Assembly (NCBI GenBank): GCA_964458645.1 | Contig: CAYWJU010000012.1 | Span: 1-56,300, forward strand | DNA: 56,300 bases | From: DAORHV01 sp964458645 | GTDB lineage: Bacteria; Patescibacteriota; Gracilibacteria; Peribacterales; Peribacteraceae | Reading direction: 5' to 3' | In this document: positions 42,283 to 52,108 of the stretch, piece by piece | Layout: every line of letters starts with the position of its first letter | How positions within the stretch are numbered: position 1 is the first letter of the stretch | Program-made: the position numbers and the translations under genes | The notes under the pieces: generated by a model | What the model was told of the DNA's origin: nothing | What the model saw: only the letters and a program-made list of their open reading frames with translations | The model's database searches: none

Positions 42283-45200
42283 ATGAAGCCGGAAGATTTC
42301 GTCCACATCCACTGCCACTCCACTTTTTCGCTGCTGGAGGCATTGCCGACGCCCGAGGAAATCGTGCTGCGCGCCAAGGAATTGGGCCACACCGCGGTGG
42401 GGTTGGCTGATAAGGGGTACACCTACGGCCTAATTGAGTTCTATAAATCGTGCAAAGAACACGGCCTAAAAGGATTGATTGGACTGGAGGCGTATGTCGC
42501 CGCCCGCACCCGCCACGATAAAGACAGTTCCATGGACACCCGCCGCTATCCGCTCGTGTTGCTGGCTGAAACTGACGAGGGGTACGCCAACTTGTTGGAG
42601 CTTGCCACCCGCGCCGCGTTGGAAGGCATGTATTACAAGCCGCGTGTGGACGCCGAGCTTTTGGCTCAGTACGGCAAGGGGCTCATTGCGCTCTCGGGGC
42701 CGATTTCGGGAGCCATTCCGCAAGCAGCGTTGGCCGAAGACTTCGACCGCTTGAAGACGTTGGTAGAGCAATACCGCTCGTTCTTCGGCAAAGAGAATTT
42801 GTACTTCGAATTGATGGACCTGCCCAACGTGCCGGGTCAGGCCGAGGTGAATCAGCAACTCATTCGCTTCGGCAAGGAGTTGGGGGTGCCGCTGGTCGCC
42901 AGTTGCTCAAGCCACTACTGCCGCATCGAGGACGCCGAGGCCCACGACGTGCTGCTCTGCATTCAGAAGAGCTCCAATGTGGCGGACGCCGGACGCTTCT
43001 CCATGCGCGACAGCGATTTCTCCATGCGCGAATTCGCCGACATGGAGCGCGCGTTCGGTCACGTGCCGGAAGCACTGGAAAACACGCGCGTCATCGCCGA
43101 CCGCTGCAACGTGAAGATCCCATTCGGCAATTATAAAATCCCGAAATTTCCGGTCACTGCAGCGCAGACCGAGCCGCAATTATTGAAGGACCAATGCGCC
43201 GCAGGTGCCAAGTTGCGCTACCCGAACGCCGACGATGCCAAGAAGAAGGTGATTGCCGAGCGCTTGGAATACGAGCTCGGCGTCATCGACAAAATGGGCT
43301 TCTCGGGCTACTTCCTCATCGTCTCGGACATCGTGGGCGAGGCCAAGCGCCGCGGTATCACGGTGGGTCCCGGCCGCGGATCGGCCGCCGGCTCGATTGT
43401 GAGTTACGTGCTGGACATCACCACATTGGACCCGCTGGAACACGGGCTGCTGTTCGAGCGCTTCCTGAATCCGGAACGCATCTCCATGCCAGATATCGAT
43501 ATCGACTTCGCCGATACCCGCCGCGACGAAGTGCTGGAATACGTGCGCACGAAATACGGCGCCGACCGCGTGGTGCAAATCTGCACATTCGGAACGCTTG
43601 CGGCGCGCGCCGCAGTCAAGGACGTGGGACGCGCGTACGGCGTGTCGTTCGCCGAAATGAATGCGCTGGCCAAGTTGATTTCCGAACGGCCCGGAACATC
43701 GTTGGAAGAAGCACTGCAGAGTTCGGAGCTGCAAGCCGCTTTGGAAAGCAGCGAGGTGTATCGCAAGATCTTGGACGTCGCACAGAAATTGGAAGGCAAA
43801 GCGCGTCACGTCTCGGTGCACGCCTGCGGCGTCGTCATTACGCCCGAGGCCGCCACCAAGTACACCGCGTTGCAGCGCGCGCCGAAGGACGACCAAACGA
43901 TCATCACGCAGTACCACGCCAAGCCATTGGAGTCGCTCGGTCTACTGAAAATGGACTTCCTGGGCCTGAAAAACCTCACCATTATCCAGACTGCGCTGCT
44001 CATTATTGAGCGCATGCACAAGGTGAAGATCGACATCCGGACCATTCCGTTGGACGACAAAGCCACATTCGAGCTGCTGTCGCGCGGCGAGACGACGGGC
44101 GTGTTCCAGCTCGAGTCCGGCGGCATGCGCCGGTACCTGAAACAATTGAAGCCAAGTGCGTTCGACGACATCACGGCTATGGTGTCGTTGTATCGCCCGG
44201 GTCCGATGGAAAAGATTCCCGATTATATTAAATGCAAGCACGGACTGAAGGAGGTGAAGTATCTGCACAAGGACCTGGAGCCCATTTTGAAGCCCACCTA
44301 CGGCGTCGGTATTTACCAAGAGCAAATCCTGGAAATGGCGCGTGTGTTCGCCGGATTCTCGCTCGGCGAAGCCGACTTGTTGCGGCGTGCCATCGGTAAA
44401 AAAATCAAGAAGGAACTGGACGCCCAGCGTGACTTGTTCATTAAAGGCGCCGTGGCGAAGGGCTACGAGAAAAAGTTGGCGGTGGAGTTATTCGACGACG
44501 TCATCACGCCGTTCGCCGGATACGGTTTTAACAAATCGCACGGCGCCTGCTACGCCCGTGTTGCCTACGAAACCGCGTATTTAAAGGCCCACTATCCGAC
44601 GGAATTCATGGCGGCACTACTCTCCAGCGAAGACGGCGACACTGAACGCATCAGCATTGAAATCGAGGAATCACGTGCGATGGGCCTGGACGTTCTGCCA
44701 CCGGACGTGAATGAATCGCTGGCGCACTTTACGTCGCTGCCGGACAAGAAGATCCGCTTCGGATTGGCGGCCATTAAAGGCATTGGCGAAAGCTCCGTGC
44801 GGCAGATTATTGCGATCCGCGATGAGGGCGGAAGGTTCGCCACACTGGAAGACTTTGCCCGCCGCGTGCCGAGCAAGATTCTGAATAAGAAGTTCCTGGA
44901 ATCGCTCGCCAAGTCTGGCGCGCTGGACTCGCTCTGCGAGCGCGGAACTCTCGTTTCGCAATACACCAAAGTCGTGGAATTCAGTAAGTCGATCGGCGAT
45001 GCCGGTTCGTCGCAGACCGATATGTTCGCCATGGCCGGGGGTAATGCCGGCGTGGCAATCGCGTTCAGCCCCACCGACGACAACGGCAACAGTGTGGAGG
45101 CATCTTCGCAGCAGAAGTTGGCCTGGGAAAAAGAAACGCTGGGACTGTATGTCAGCAGTCATCCGCTGGCGGGCCTGCGCAAATACATCGGTAAAAAGGC

Positions 45201-46023
45201 ACGCTTGATTGAATCGTTGAACGGCGACGACGTCGGCCGCAAGATCACTGTGGCCGGTATCGTGGAGAACGTGAAAGTCTTGCGTACCAAAAAAGGTGAA
45301 TCGATGGCGATCCTGTCCATAGAGGACCCCACCGGCAAGATGGAAATCACGCTCTTCCCGCGCACCTACGCCCAGGCTGCGGAGGCAATCGCCAAGCCGG
45401 ACACGGTGCTGGTGATGGGCGGCACACTGGAAATGCGCATGGGTTTGCCGCAACTGCGCGCCGACGCAGTGAAGCGCGCTTCCTTGTCGATGATGATTGA
45501 GAAAGCCAAGGACGCCGGCATGTATGACGAAGACGGCGCCAAACAGTGGCGACCGCGCGCCAAGCCGGCCATGACCGACAGCGTCGAGCTCCTGACGGAA
45601 GAAGGTGAAGTGATTGTGGCGACCCTTGAGGAAGAGCCAAAGCCAAGCGTTACCTCGCAAGAGTTTTTGGGTCCGGTGAGCACCTGGATCACGCAAGGCA
45701 TGGATATGACTGCGCCGGCTGCAAAGGTTGGTCTGAGTGTGGCGCAAGCAACCGCAACGACTCCTGCGGCATCGCCGACGGTCGAGCCGCTGCACGCCGA
45801 CTCTGCGACGCAAATTTCGGTACATACCATTGCGTTGCCCGAACGCGCTTCGAAGCAACTGCTGCTGGAACTGAAGAAGGTCTTCGAAACATTTCCCGGC
45901 CGCGAAAAAGTTCAGCTGAAAATCGGCGAGAAGATCGTGCCGGTCGGACTTACAATCTCTATGTCACCGATTCTGGAAAAGCACATCGAGGACACCGTGA
46001 AGCGCTACGCGGTTGTCGCATAA
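42283..46023 (+). CDS. dnaE: DNA polymerase III alpha subunit
   Basis: The protein has 1246 aa and is the replicative polymerase. The PHP domain starts HIHCHSTFSLLEALPTP and keeps its His residues, so a proofreading-type activity is possible. The polymerase palm has PDIDIDFADTRRDEV with two catalytic Asp at about 404-406. A clamp-binding motif QTDMF lies at about 911, followed by an OB fold (KITVAGIVENVKVLRTKKGE, about 985-1065). The C-terminal ~180 residues (Ala/Thr-rich linker plus a small tail domain) replace the usual tau-binding region. TACACT (42271-42276) ends 6 nt before the ATG: leaderless even for this key gene. Confidence 0.95.
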   Translation: MKPEDFVHIHCHSTFSLLEALPTPEEIVLRAKELGHTAVGLADKGYTYGLIEFYKSCKEHGLKGLIGLEAYVAARTRHDKDSSMDTRRYPLVLLAETDEGYANLLELATRAALEGMYYKPRVDAELLAQYGKGLIALSGPISGAIPQAALAEDFDRLKTLVEQYRSFFGKENLYFELMDLPNVPGQAEVNQQLIRFGKELGVPLVASCSSHYCRIEDAEAHDVLLCIQKSSNVADAGRFSMRDSDFSMREFADMERAFGHVPEALENTRVIADRCNVKIPFGNYKIPKFPVTAAQTEPQLLKDQCAAGAKLRYPNADDAKKKVIAERLEYELGVIDKMGFSGYFLIVSDIVGEAKRRGITVGPGRGSAAGSIVSYVLDITTLDPLEHGLLFERFLNPERISMPDIDIDFADTRRDEVLEYVRTKYGADRVVQICTFGTLAARAAVKDVGRAYGVSFAEMNALAKLISERPGTSLEEALQSSELQAALESSEVYRKILDVAQKLEGKARHVSVHACGVVITPEAATKYTALQRAPKDDQTIITQYHAKPLESLGLLKMDFLGLKNLTIIQTALLIIERMHKVKIDIRTIPLDDKATFELLSRGETTGVFQLESGGMRRYLKQLKPSAFDDITAMVSLYRPGPMEKIPDYIKCKHGLKEVKYLHKDLEPILKPTYGVGIYQEQILEMARVFAGFSLGEADLLRRAIGKKIKKELDAQRDLFIKGAVAKGYEKKLAVELFDDVITPFAGYGFNKSHGACYARVAYETAYLKAHYPTEFMAALLSSEDGDTERISIEIEESRAMGLDVLPPDVNESLAHFTSLPDKKIRFGLAAIKGIGESSVRQIIAIRDEGGRFATLEDFARRVPSKILNKKFLESLAKSGALDSLCERGTLVSQYTKVVEFSKSIGDAGSSQTDMFAMAGGNAGVAIAFSPTDDNGNSVEASSQQKLAWEKETLGLYVSSHPLAGLRKYIGKKARLIESLNGDDVGRKITVAGIVENVKVLRTKKGESMAILSIEDPTGKMEITLFPRTYAQAAEAIAKPDTVLVMGGTLEMRMGLPQLRADAVKRASLSMMIEKAKDAGMYDEDGAKQWRPRAKPAMTDSVELLTEEGEVIVATLEEEPKPSVTSQEFLGPVSTWITQGMDMTAPAAKVGLSVAQATATTPAASPTVEPLHADSATQISVHTIALPERASKQLLLELKKVFETFPGREKVQLKIGEKIVPVGLTISMSPILEKHIEDTVKRYAVVA

Positions 46024-46033
46024 TGCACTTCGT

Positions 46034-46648
46034 ATGAAGATCGTACCCGCCACCCCAAAGGCCGTGGATGAAGCCTTGGCGCTGCTCGCGCGGGGCGGCG
46101 TGATCGTGCATGCAACCGAGACCTGCTACGGCATCACGTGCGACTTGGCCGATCCGCAGGCGGTTGCCCGGCTGTTTGCTATCAAGCGTCGACCACCGCA
46201 GTTGCCCGTCAGCGCTCTCTTCGCCTCGAAGGAGCGTTCTGAGCGCTATGTGGAATGGACACCCGTGGCAGCCGGCCTTGCCCGCCGCCATCTCCCCGGA
46301 CCGCTGACACTGGTACTGCCAGTACGCGCCGAGGCGCCGGCAGTGCATCCCACGCCGGTTGGCAAAGCCGAAACGCTGGGCGTGCGCATTTCGTCACATC
46401 CCATCGCCATGGAGTTGGCCGCACGTCATCCGACTCCACTGAGCACAACTTCGGCCAATATCCATGGCATGCCGGAAGCCTACGATGTGCCGTCGCTCTT
46501 AAAGCAATTCGGTGGAATACAGCCGGACCTGGTGATTGACGAGGGGCTCTTGCGCAAGACACCGCCCTCCACCGTTGTGCGTATGGAGGGGGATACTGTC
46601 ATGGTGCTGCGCCAGGGCGGCATTCGCATCGAGAAACAAGGTTCGTAA
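46034..46648 (+). CDS. tsaC: Threonylcarbamoyl-AMP synthase, TsaC/Sua5 family
   Basis: TsaC makes threonylcarbamoyl-AMP for the t6A37 modification of tRNAs that read ANN codons. The 204-aa single-domain form (no Sua5 extension) shows GGVIVHATETCYGITCDL, FAIKRRPPQLPVSALFA, LPGPLTLVLP, LGVRIS and PLSTTSANIHG. The start is at 46034: CATAAT (46019-46024), overlapping the dnaE stop, ends 9 nt before it. The gene thus has its own promoter although it is 10 nt from dnaE. Confidence 0.93.
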   Translation: MKIVPATPKAVDEALALLARGGVIVHATETCYGITCDLADPQAVARLFAIKRRPPQLPVSALFASKERSERYVEWTPVAAGLARRHLPGPLTLVLPVRAEAPAVHPTPVGKAETLGVRISSHPIAMELAARHPTPLSTTSANIHGMPEAYDVPSLLKQFGGIQPDLVIDEGLLRKTPPSTVVRMEGDTVMVLRQGGIRIEKQGS

Positions 46649-46688
46649 ACCGATTCCGCGACGGCACAGCATGCGCTAGGCTCTGCGT

Positions 46689-47135
46689 ATGCGCTGTCCG
46701 CGATGCAAATCCGAGGATACGGCCGTCATTGACTCGCGTCTCACCGAGGAAGGCCGTGCCGTGCGCCGCCGCCGCGAGTGTCCGAAATGCGATCACCGCT
46801 TCACGACATTCGAGCGCCAAGAGCTTTCGACGTTTATCGTGGTCAAACGCGACGGTACCCGCGAACCCTACAGCCGCACGAAATTGGAACGCGGCGTGTG
46901 GGTGGCGTGCACCAAGCGCCCGGTCAGTCAGAAAGACATTGATACCATGCTGAACGCACTGGAGGAAAAATGGGGCAAGAACAAGCAGGAAGTGGAAAGT
47001 ACGACCATCGGCAAAGACGTCATGCAGGCGCTCGCGAAGATCGACAAAGTGGCGTACATCCGGTTTGCGTCGGTGCATCGTGAATTCAAGGACGTGGAGG
47101 AATTCAAGAACGAGCTGGGCAAACTCTTCAGATAG
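46689..47135 (+). CDS. nrdR: Transcriptional repressor NrdR
   Basis: NrdR senses ATP/dATP and represses ribonucleotide reductase genes. The 148-aa length is normal. The zinc ribbon has C3-x2-C6 and C31-x2-C34 (MRCPRCKSEDTAVIDSR and RECPKCDHRFTTFER). The ATP-cone follows (FIVVKRDGTREPYSRTKLERGVW). TAGGCT (46677-46682) ends 6 nt before the ATG. No nrd gene is in the window. The 3' end overlaps the convergent gene by 8 nt. Confidence 0.96.
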   Translation: MRCPRCKSEDTAVIDSRLTEEGRAVRRRRECPKCDHRFTTFERQELSTFIVVKRDGTREPYSRTKLERGVWVACTKRPVSQKDIDTMLNALEEKWGKNKQEVESTTIGKDVMQALAKIDKVAYIRFASVHREFKDVEEFKNELGKLFR

Positions 47136-47553
47136 AAGACTGCTGCTCGCGTGCCTTGAACAGTTCGATGGCGTCATTCAGGACGTCTGTGAGATTCTTT
47201 ACTGAATATTCGACCGCCCGTGGATCGACGTAGCGCTTATCGGCAATAATGAGCTGTGTCCGCACGCGGTCGGCAATCGGCTTCCAATTGGCAGATTCAG
47301 AGTTGTTTTTCGCCATTGCTGCGAGCAATCCAAGATCGTTAATGGCACGGAGCAGCGGTTCATATTCCTTCACGCTGTTCTCCATAAACTCGATAATCGG
47401 GCGACCGGCCTCGCCGAGTAGCCTTGCGCGCGCAAAGAGCGCCTTGTAGCGTTCGTCGAACGTACGTTCGGGGCCTACGTACACGCCGTGCTCGAATAAA
47501 TGCTGTACGGCATGGGTGAGAAGCGGTGCCGAATCGAGTGAATGGTCGTCCAT
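47128..47553 (-). CDS. Hypothetical helical protein, 141 aa
   Basis: This soluble, mostly helical protein (LLTHAVQHLFEHGVYVG, RARLLGEAGRPIIEFMENSV, VKNLTDVLNDAIELFKARE) is not recognised. It is convergent with nrdR and divergent from aspS. Unlike most genes here it has a leader of about 15-20 nt after its promoter. Confidence 0.6.
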   Translation of the reverse strand: MDDHSLDSAPLLTHAVQHLFEHGVYVGPERTFDERYKALFARARLLGEAGRPIIEFMENSVKEYEPLLRAINDLGLLAAMAKNNSESANWKPIADRVRTQLIIADKRYVDPRAVEYSVKNLTDVLNDAIELFKAREQQSSI

Positions 47554-47576
47554 CGTGTTGTGGTTGGTTTCCCACT

Positions 47577-47605
47577 ATTGTACTCTGCTAGCCGAAATTC
47601 CGCAA
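47577..47605 (-). promoter_or_regulatory. Promoter of the 141-aa gene
   Basis: On the minus strand TTGCGG (47600-47605) and TACAAT (47577-47582) are 17 nt apart. It lies in the divergent space with aspS and starts transcription 23 nt or less before the ATG at 47553. Confidence 0.6.
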
Positions 47606-47622
47606 TAACACCCCCTCTCCAA

Positions 47623-49389
47623 ATGCTGCGTACAAACACTTGTGGCGACCTTACCGCAAAGCACGTCGGATCCACCGTCACCCTGTGCGGATGGGTGAAC
47701 GGCCGGCGCGACCATGGCGGACTGATTTTCATCGACCTGCGCGACAGGTATGGCCTGACCCAGGTGGTGTTTCACCCCGAGAAGAACAAGGAGGCTTTCG
47801 CTCAAGCCGAAGCCATTCGTCCGGAGTGGGTGCTGAAGATTACGGGTGTTGTGGACAAGCGCCAAGCCGGGACCGAAAACCCCAAGCTTTCCACCGGCGA
47901 TATTGAAATCACGGCTGCCGATTGCACCATTTTGAACAAAGCCAAAACGCCGCCGTTTGAAATCGACGCCGACGCGGTGAACGAAGAATTGCGCCTGCAA
48001 TACCGCTACCTGGATATGCGCACGGCGCGCATGCAGCGCAACATCGTACTGCGCTCCAAGGTATTCCAGATCATCCGCAAGTATTTTTCGGAACAGAACT
48101 GCTTGGAGATCGACACGCCGTGCCTGATTAAAGGCACGCCCGAAGGCGCACGCGAGTACATCGTGCCATCGCGCGTTTATCCGGGTCAGTTTTTCGTGCT
48201 CCCTCAGAGCCCGCAACAGCTCAAGCAGCTGTGCATGGTGGGTGGGTTGGACCGCTACTTCCAGATCGCACGCTGTTTCCGCGACGAAGATCTGCGCGGC
48301 GACCGCCAGCCGGAGTTCGTGCAGCTGGACTTCGAGATGAGCTTCGGCGACCAGTTCGACGTGCAGAACATCATCGAAGGATCGCTGTTGGAAATCTTGA
48401 AACACTGCAGCCCCAAACAACTGCGCGGCGGCAAAGTCGCCCGCCACACCTGGAAGCACGTCATGGACACCTATGGCTCAGACAAGCCCGACCTGCGCTA
48501 CGATTTGCCCATTACCGATGTGTCGGCAATTGTTCCGGGTTGTGGATTCAAGGTGTTTGAAGACGCGCTGAAATTGAAGGATGGCACCATCCGCGCCATC
48601 CGCGTGCCGGGCGGAGCTGAGCTTTCCCGCAAGGAAATCGACGCCTGGACCGAGCTGGCCAAAGAGATGAAGGCCAAGGGGTTGGCGTATATTTTGTTCA
48701 AGGACGAAGGGCCGTCTTCGCCGCTCTTGAAATTCTTCAAAGAAGGTTTTCTGGAAGAGTTGCAGAAGCTCACTGGTGCCCAGAAGGGCGACGCGCTGTT
48801 CTTCGGCGCCGACCGCTACAAAATCGTGTGTGCTTCGCTGGCCAAGGTGCGCGCCGAGGCCGCCAAGCGCTTCAAATTGATCGACGAATCCACGCACGCC
48901 ATGTTCTGGGTGACCGACTTTCCGATGTTCGAAGAGAACGATGACGGCAGCCTGACGTTCTCGCACCATCCGTTCACGAGCCCCAACCCGGAGCAGTGGA
49001 AAAACCGCAAAGAGAAGCCGACCGAAGTGCATGCCGTGTGCTACGACCTGGTGCTCGACGGTTATGAACTGGGCTCCGGATCGATCCGTATCCATGACCC
49101 GGTGTTGCAGAGCGAAGTATTCGACATGCTCGGCATTAACGCCGAGGACCAGCAGAAACGCTTCGGACACATTTTGAAAGCATTCGAGTATGGCGCTCCG
49201 CCACACGGCGGCTTTGCGTACGGCATCGACCGCGTCGTCATGATTTTGGCCGGCGAGCCCAACATCCGCGAGGTGACGCCGTTCCCGAAGGATCAGAAGG
49301 CCAAGGACCTGATGCTCGGCGCACCGTCGGCTATGCCCGACACGCAGATCGCTGAACTCGGCCTGACGATCAACGAGCCGATCGTATAA
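47623..49389 (+). CDS. aspS: Aspartyl-tRNA synthetase
   Basis: The 588-aa class IIb enzyme has the bacterial form with a GAD insertion. The N-terminal OB fold is VTLCGWVNGRRDHGGLIFIDLRDRYG. Class II motifs are FxEIDTP-like CLEIDTPCLIKGTPEGAREY, FRDEDLRGDRQPEFVQLD (motif 2) and GIDRVVMILAGEPNIREVTPFPK (motif 3, with Arg). The GAD region is around 280-420. The start at 47623 (MLRTNTCGDL) follows the family N-terminus. With no gatCAB in view, I cannot tell if it also charges tRNA-Asn. Its promoter is not clear. Confidence 0.96.
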   Translation: MLRTNTCGDLTAKHVGSTVTLCGWVNGRRDHGGLIFIDLRDRYGLTQVVFHPEKNKEAFAQAEAIRPEWVLKITGVVDKRQAGTENPKLSTGDIEITAADCTILNKAKTPPFEIDADAVNEELRLQYRYLDMRTARMQRNIVLRSKVFQIIRKYFSEQNCLEIDTPCLIKGTPEGAREYIVPSRVYPGQFFVLPQSPQQLKQLCMVGGLDRYFQIARCFRDEDLRGDRQPEFVQLDFEMSFGDQFDVQNIIEGSLLEILKHCSPKQLRGGKVARHTWKHVMDTYGSDKPDLRYDLPITDVSAIVPGCGFKVFEDALKLKDGTIRAIRVPGGAELSRKEIDAWTELAKEMKAKGLAYILFKDEGPSSPLLKFFKEGFLEELQKLTGAQKGDALFFGADRYKIVCASLAKVRAEAAKRFKLIDESTHAMFWVTDFPMFEENDDGSLTFSHHPFTSPNPEQWKNRKEKPTEVHAVCYDLVLDGYELGSGSIRIHDPVLQSEVFDMLGINAEDQQKRFGHILKAFEYGAPPHGGFAYGIDRVVMILAGEPNIREVTPFPKDQKAKDLMLGAPSAMPDTQIAELGLTINEPIV

Positions 49390-49472
49390 TTTCGCTGCTC
49401 TACGAAGCCCTGCGCTTCCTTTGGCGACCCCACCTGATTGACCCCGTCTTTCCGCGAGCGTAGACAATCACC

Positions 49473-50174
49473 ATGCTGCTGCGACGAGACGGCTGTTCGG
49501 TTGGCATCCTGCGGCCTCCCACCGCGGAGATGTCGCGACTGATGCGCGACCAAGTGGACCGCAAACGCAGCGTCGGCGAGGCGGAAGAGGCGGCTCATGT
49601 CGATGAGCAGATCGACCAGATGGTGGAGATGTTCCGCATGGCGGTGGAAGGGCTGGGTATGAAATTTTTCGTGACGCAGTACCAGCTCCACGGCCTCGAT
49701 GCACTGCGTGTTGTCTCGCGGCGGCGCACGCGCAACATCGCCGAAAACGACATTCTGGCGACAATCAATCCGACACCCAGCACCTATGCCTTCACCACCG
49801 GCTTGCACGGCAATCCGCTGCACCGCGCGGTGCTGGCCTACACCGATCCACAGACATTCGAGGACTCAGCGCAACTGCTTGGCACCGGCGTGATGGATAT
49901 CGTCGGGCGCGAACAAAGCGAGCACCAGCACGCCCTACGGCGTGTGTTCGCGGTGTACGTATCGCCACACGAGGCCACCGCCGCAAACCGGTTCAGCGGC
50001 AACGCAAACATCGTGCGGCAGGCGGTGCTCTACCCCGACGTCGCACCAGTGGAAACCACCCGCCACACCGATGACCTTCTCATCCCATTCGAAAGGGTAT
50101 GCGATGAGGAATGCCGTGGGTTGTTCGTAGACGCAAAGACAGCGGTGTCGCCATCGATTCGCCGCTCTTCCTAG
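49473..50174 (+). CDS. Hypothetical protein, 233 aa
   Basis: This soluble protein is not recognised. Residues 20-60 are a charged helix (RLMRDQVDRKRSVGEAEEA); the rest mixes strands and helices (MKFFVTQYQLHGLDALRVVSRRRTRN, HRAVLAYTDPQTFEDSAQLLG, read in parts). It starts right after aspS: TAGACA (49461-49466) ends 6 nt before the ATG. A hairpin terminator follows. Confidence 0.6.
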   Translation: MLLRRDGCSVGILRPPTAEMSRLMRDQVDRKRSVGEAEEAAHVDEQIDQMVEMFRMAVEGLGMKFFVTQYQLHGLDALRVVSRRRTRNIAENDILATINPTPSTYAFTTGLHGNPLHRAVLAYTDPQTFEDSAQLLGTGVMDIVGREQSEHQHALRRVFAVYVSPHEATAANRFSGNANIVRQAVLYPDVAPVETTRHTDDLLIPFERVCDEECRGLFVDAKTAVSPSIRRSS

Positions 50175-50190
50175 CCAGAAAAGCGGTTTT
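50162..50190 (+). terminator. Rho-independent terminator
   Basis: CCGCTCTT (50162-50169) pairs with AAAAGCGG (50179-50186) with one mismatch, then a T run follows. It overlaps the end of the 233-aa gene and precedes the GDPD promoter. Confidence 0.65.
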
Positions 50191-50207
50191 TATGGTATAC
50201 TGAGGAG

Positions 50208-51077
50208 ATGATATGTAACCGAAAAATAGCGCTTCACGCGGCAACCGTTCTTGTGGTTGCGGCAGTCGCTGGCGGCGGCACATCGCACATGCTGGCGCGC
50301 AGCGCGGTTGCAACACCGCTTTCCTCGACCTCTGCGGAAAACGGTATCGTGCTTATCGGCCATGCCCTGGGGGGCGTGGAGGGCACGACCTACACCAACT
50401 CACGTGAAGCATTCACGCAAAGTATGCTGGCCGGACGAACGGTATTGGAGGTCGATCTGCAGTACACCCGCGATGGAATCGTCGCATTTCATGACGAAGT
50501 ATTATCTCGTTTTATGGACAGTGACGCGCGTACGGACTCGCTTACGACTGATGAATTCTTAAGGCATCGGGTCCTTGGGGCGTACACACCGCTTTCATTG
50601 GAACAGCTTTTAGAGCTGCTGCAGCGGCACCCGAATCTGACGTTGATTACGGATACAAAACGGAATACTGCCACCATGTTGGCGACGGTTGTAAGGATCG
50701 CCCGCCGAAAAGACCCCGCACTGCTGGAGCGCATTGTGCCGCAAATCTACGACCTGAAAGAGTTGGCGCAAATCAACGTCACTCACCATTTTCCGCGCGT
50801 GGTTCTTACCCTGTACCGCACGAATGCGACTGATGAAGAGGTGGAGAATTTTATGAAAAGCGAGCCCCAGGTTGTTGCGGTGACCATGAGCGAATCGCGA
50901 TTCTCTTCGGCGCTGGCCATTGCCGTACGCGAAGCAGGGAAAGACGCGTTCGTACACACGATCAACAATCCGCAGCGTGCACGGCGATTCATTGAGCATG
51001 GCGCAAACGGCGTCTATACGGACTTCTTAACTGCAGGCAATTTTTCTGCAATCGGTGCTTCGCACGCTTCTCAATAA
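50208..51077 (+). CDS. Exported glycerophosphodiester phosphodiesterase
   Basis: GDPD enzymes split glycerophosphodiesters into glycerol-3-phosphate and an alcohol. The 289-aa protein has a signal or anchor segment (ALHAATVLVVAAVAGGGTSHML) and the family core: IGHALGGVEGTTYTNSREAF (His plus N-S/T), LEVDLQYTRDGIVAFHDE (metal Glu-x-Asp and general His) and a late GANGVYTDF. The second residue after the first His is Ala, not Arg as usual (H-R-G). It may recycle phospholipid headgroups. TATACT (50196-50201) ends 6 nt before the ATG. Confidence 0.85.
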   Translation: MICNRKIALHAATVLVVAAVAGGGTSHMLARSAVATPLSSTSAENGIVLIGHALGGVEGTTYTNSREAFTQSMLAGRTVLEVDLQYTRDGIVAFHDEVLSRFMDSDARTDSLTTDEFLRHRVLGAYTPLSLEQLLELLQRHPNLTLITDTKRNTATMLATVVRIARRKDPALLERIVPQIYDLKELAQINVTHHFPRVVLTLYRTNATDEEVENFMKSEPQVVAVTMSESRFSSALAIAVREAGKDAFVHTINNPQRARRFIEHGANGVYTDFLTAGNFSAIGASHASQ

Positions 51078-51081
51078 TTTC

Positions 51082-52083
51082 ATGGAGGACAGCAGCATCC
51101 CCATCGGTACGCCTGAGCCGGCTGCGCAACCCGCTGCGGCAGCTACGTCGGCCGATGATCCGAGGGCGGCTGCGGAAAGCTCCAAGCAGGCACGCGAACG
51201 CGAGCAAGAGATGCAGAAGGTCGCCGCAGTCGGGCAAAAGCGCTTTGAACGCGAGGCGCGCATTAAACAGCGGCTGAAAGACGAGCAGGCGAACCGCAAC
51301 AAGCGCTGGCAGGCGGCTGCCAAAGAAGAGGCGGAACGGAAAGAGGCTAAAAAAGACGCGGCGGCGGGCTATAGAAAAACGTACCGCCAACGCGAGAAGG
51401 ATATTGCCGATGAGAAGAGACGCCGAGAGAAAATCCGCTTGGATATGGAGGCCAAGGAAAAGGCCAAGGCCGAAGAACGGAAGAAGCAGGCTCAATACAT
51501 GGGCGAACTGCACGAGCAGGCCCGCATTAAGGGCGAAGCGCAACGCAAGAAGCTGCAAGCTGAAGAAGAGCACGACCGACTCACGCGCGAGGCACAGCGG
51601 AAATTCCGAACGCGTATTGAACAACTCGACCATGAATACGCCGCCAGTATCGAGAGTGCTTCGACTGAAGCGCAGGCGCATAAAGTAGTGATTCAGAATT
51701 CCGCCCAGCAGAAACTGTATGCATTGGAGGGCTGGCATCGCATGCGCGTCTCCACGCTGGACTCAGACATGCGAAGTAAGCTGGCCGCGGCGGGCGTAGG
51801 CGTGAACGCATTGAAAGCCGACGAGCGTCGAGCGACGCTAAATGCGCAATCACGCAATGCCTATAGGCTCATTGAAAAAGAGTTTGCTGAACGCCGCGCA
51901 GATATCGAGATGGATGTACGCATGGAAAAAATAGGCGTGGAGAATGGCTTGAAAATGTTTAAAGATCGAGCAGAGCAAAACTTGCGCTTGCAGAAGCGCA
52001 AAGCGGAAATTGACCTCGCACGGACACTGGAAGATCTATCGCATGCCGACGACAAGAAAAAGAAGCCGCCGTCGCATCTATAG
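51082..52083 (+). CDS. Long coiled-coil protein, 333 aa
   Basis: After an Ala/Pro N-terminus of about 30 aa the chain is almost wholly charged helix (QAREREQEMQKVAAVGQKRF, EERKKQAQYMGELHEQAR), rich in Lys, Glu, Arg and Ala, with no membrane segment. It is 4 nt downstream of the GDPD stop and so is probably in the same operon. It may be a scaffold or filament-like protein; low-complexity helix makes homology unreliable. Confidence 0.65.
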   Translation: MEDSSIPIGTPEPAAQPAAAATSADDPRAAAESSKQAREREQEMQKVAAVGQKRFEREARIKQRLKDEQANRNKRWQAAAKEEAERKEAKKDAAAGYRKTYRQREKDIADEKRRREKIRLDMEAKEKAKAEERKKQAQYMGELHEQARIKGEAQRKKLQAEEEHDRLTREAQRKFRTRIEQLDHEYAASIESASTEAQAHKVVIQNSAQQKLYALEGWHRMRVSTLDSDMRSKLAAAGVGVNALKADERRATLNAQSRNAYRLIEKEFAERRADIEMDVRMEKIGVENGLKMFKDRAEQNLRLQKRKAEIDLARTLEDLSHADDKKKKPPSHL

Positions 52084-52108
52084 CGCGCTTATGACACACT
52101 GTGGTCAT

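Noticed and set aside
44671..45858. 395-aa ORF on the - strand inside dnaE
   Set aside because: His/Arg/Gln-rich antisense frame with no motif, fully inside a strong dnaE match.
47457..47470. CGAACGTACGTTCG, a match to the Firmicutes LexA/DinR box
   Set aside because: It lies inside the coding part of the 141-aa gene, far from any start, and no second copy was seen; probably chance.
48478..49467. 329-aa ORF on the - strand inside aspS
   Set aside because: Antisense of conserved aspS motifs, composition unlike real proteins here.
50202..50207. GAGGAG before the GDPD start, resembling a Shine-Dalgarno
   Set aside because: It directly abuts the ATG and follows the -10 box; transcription would start too late to include it at working distance.
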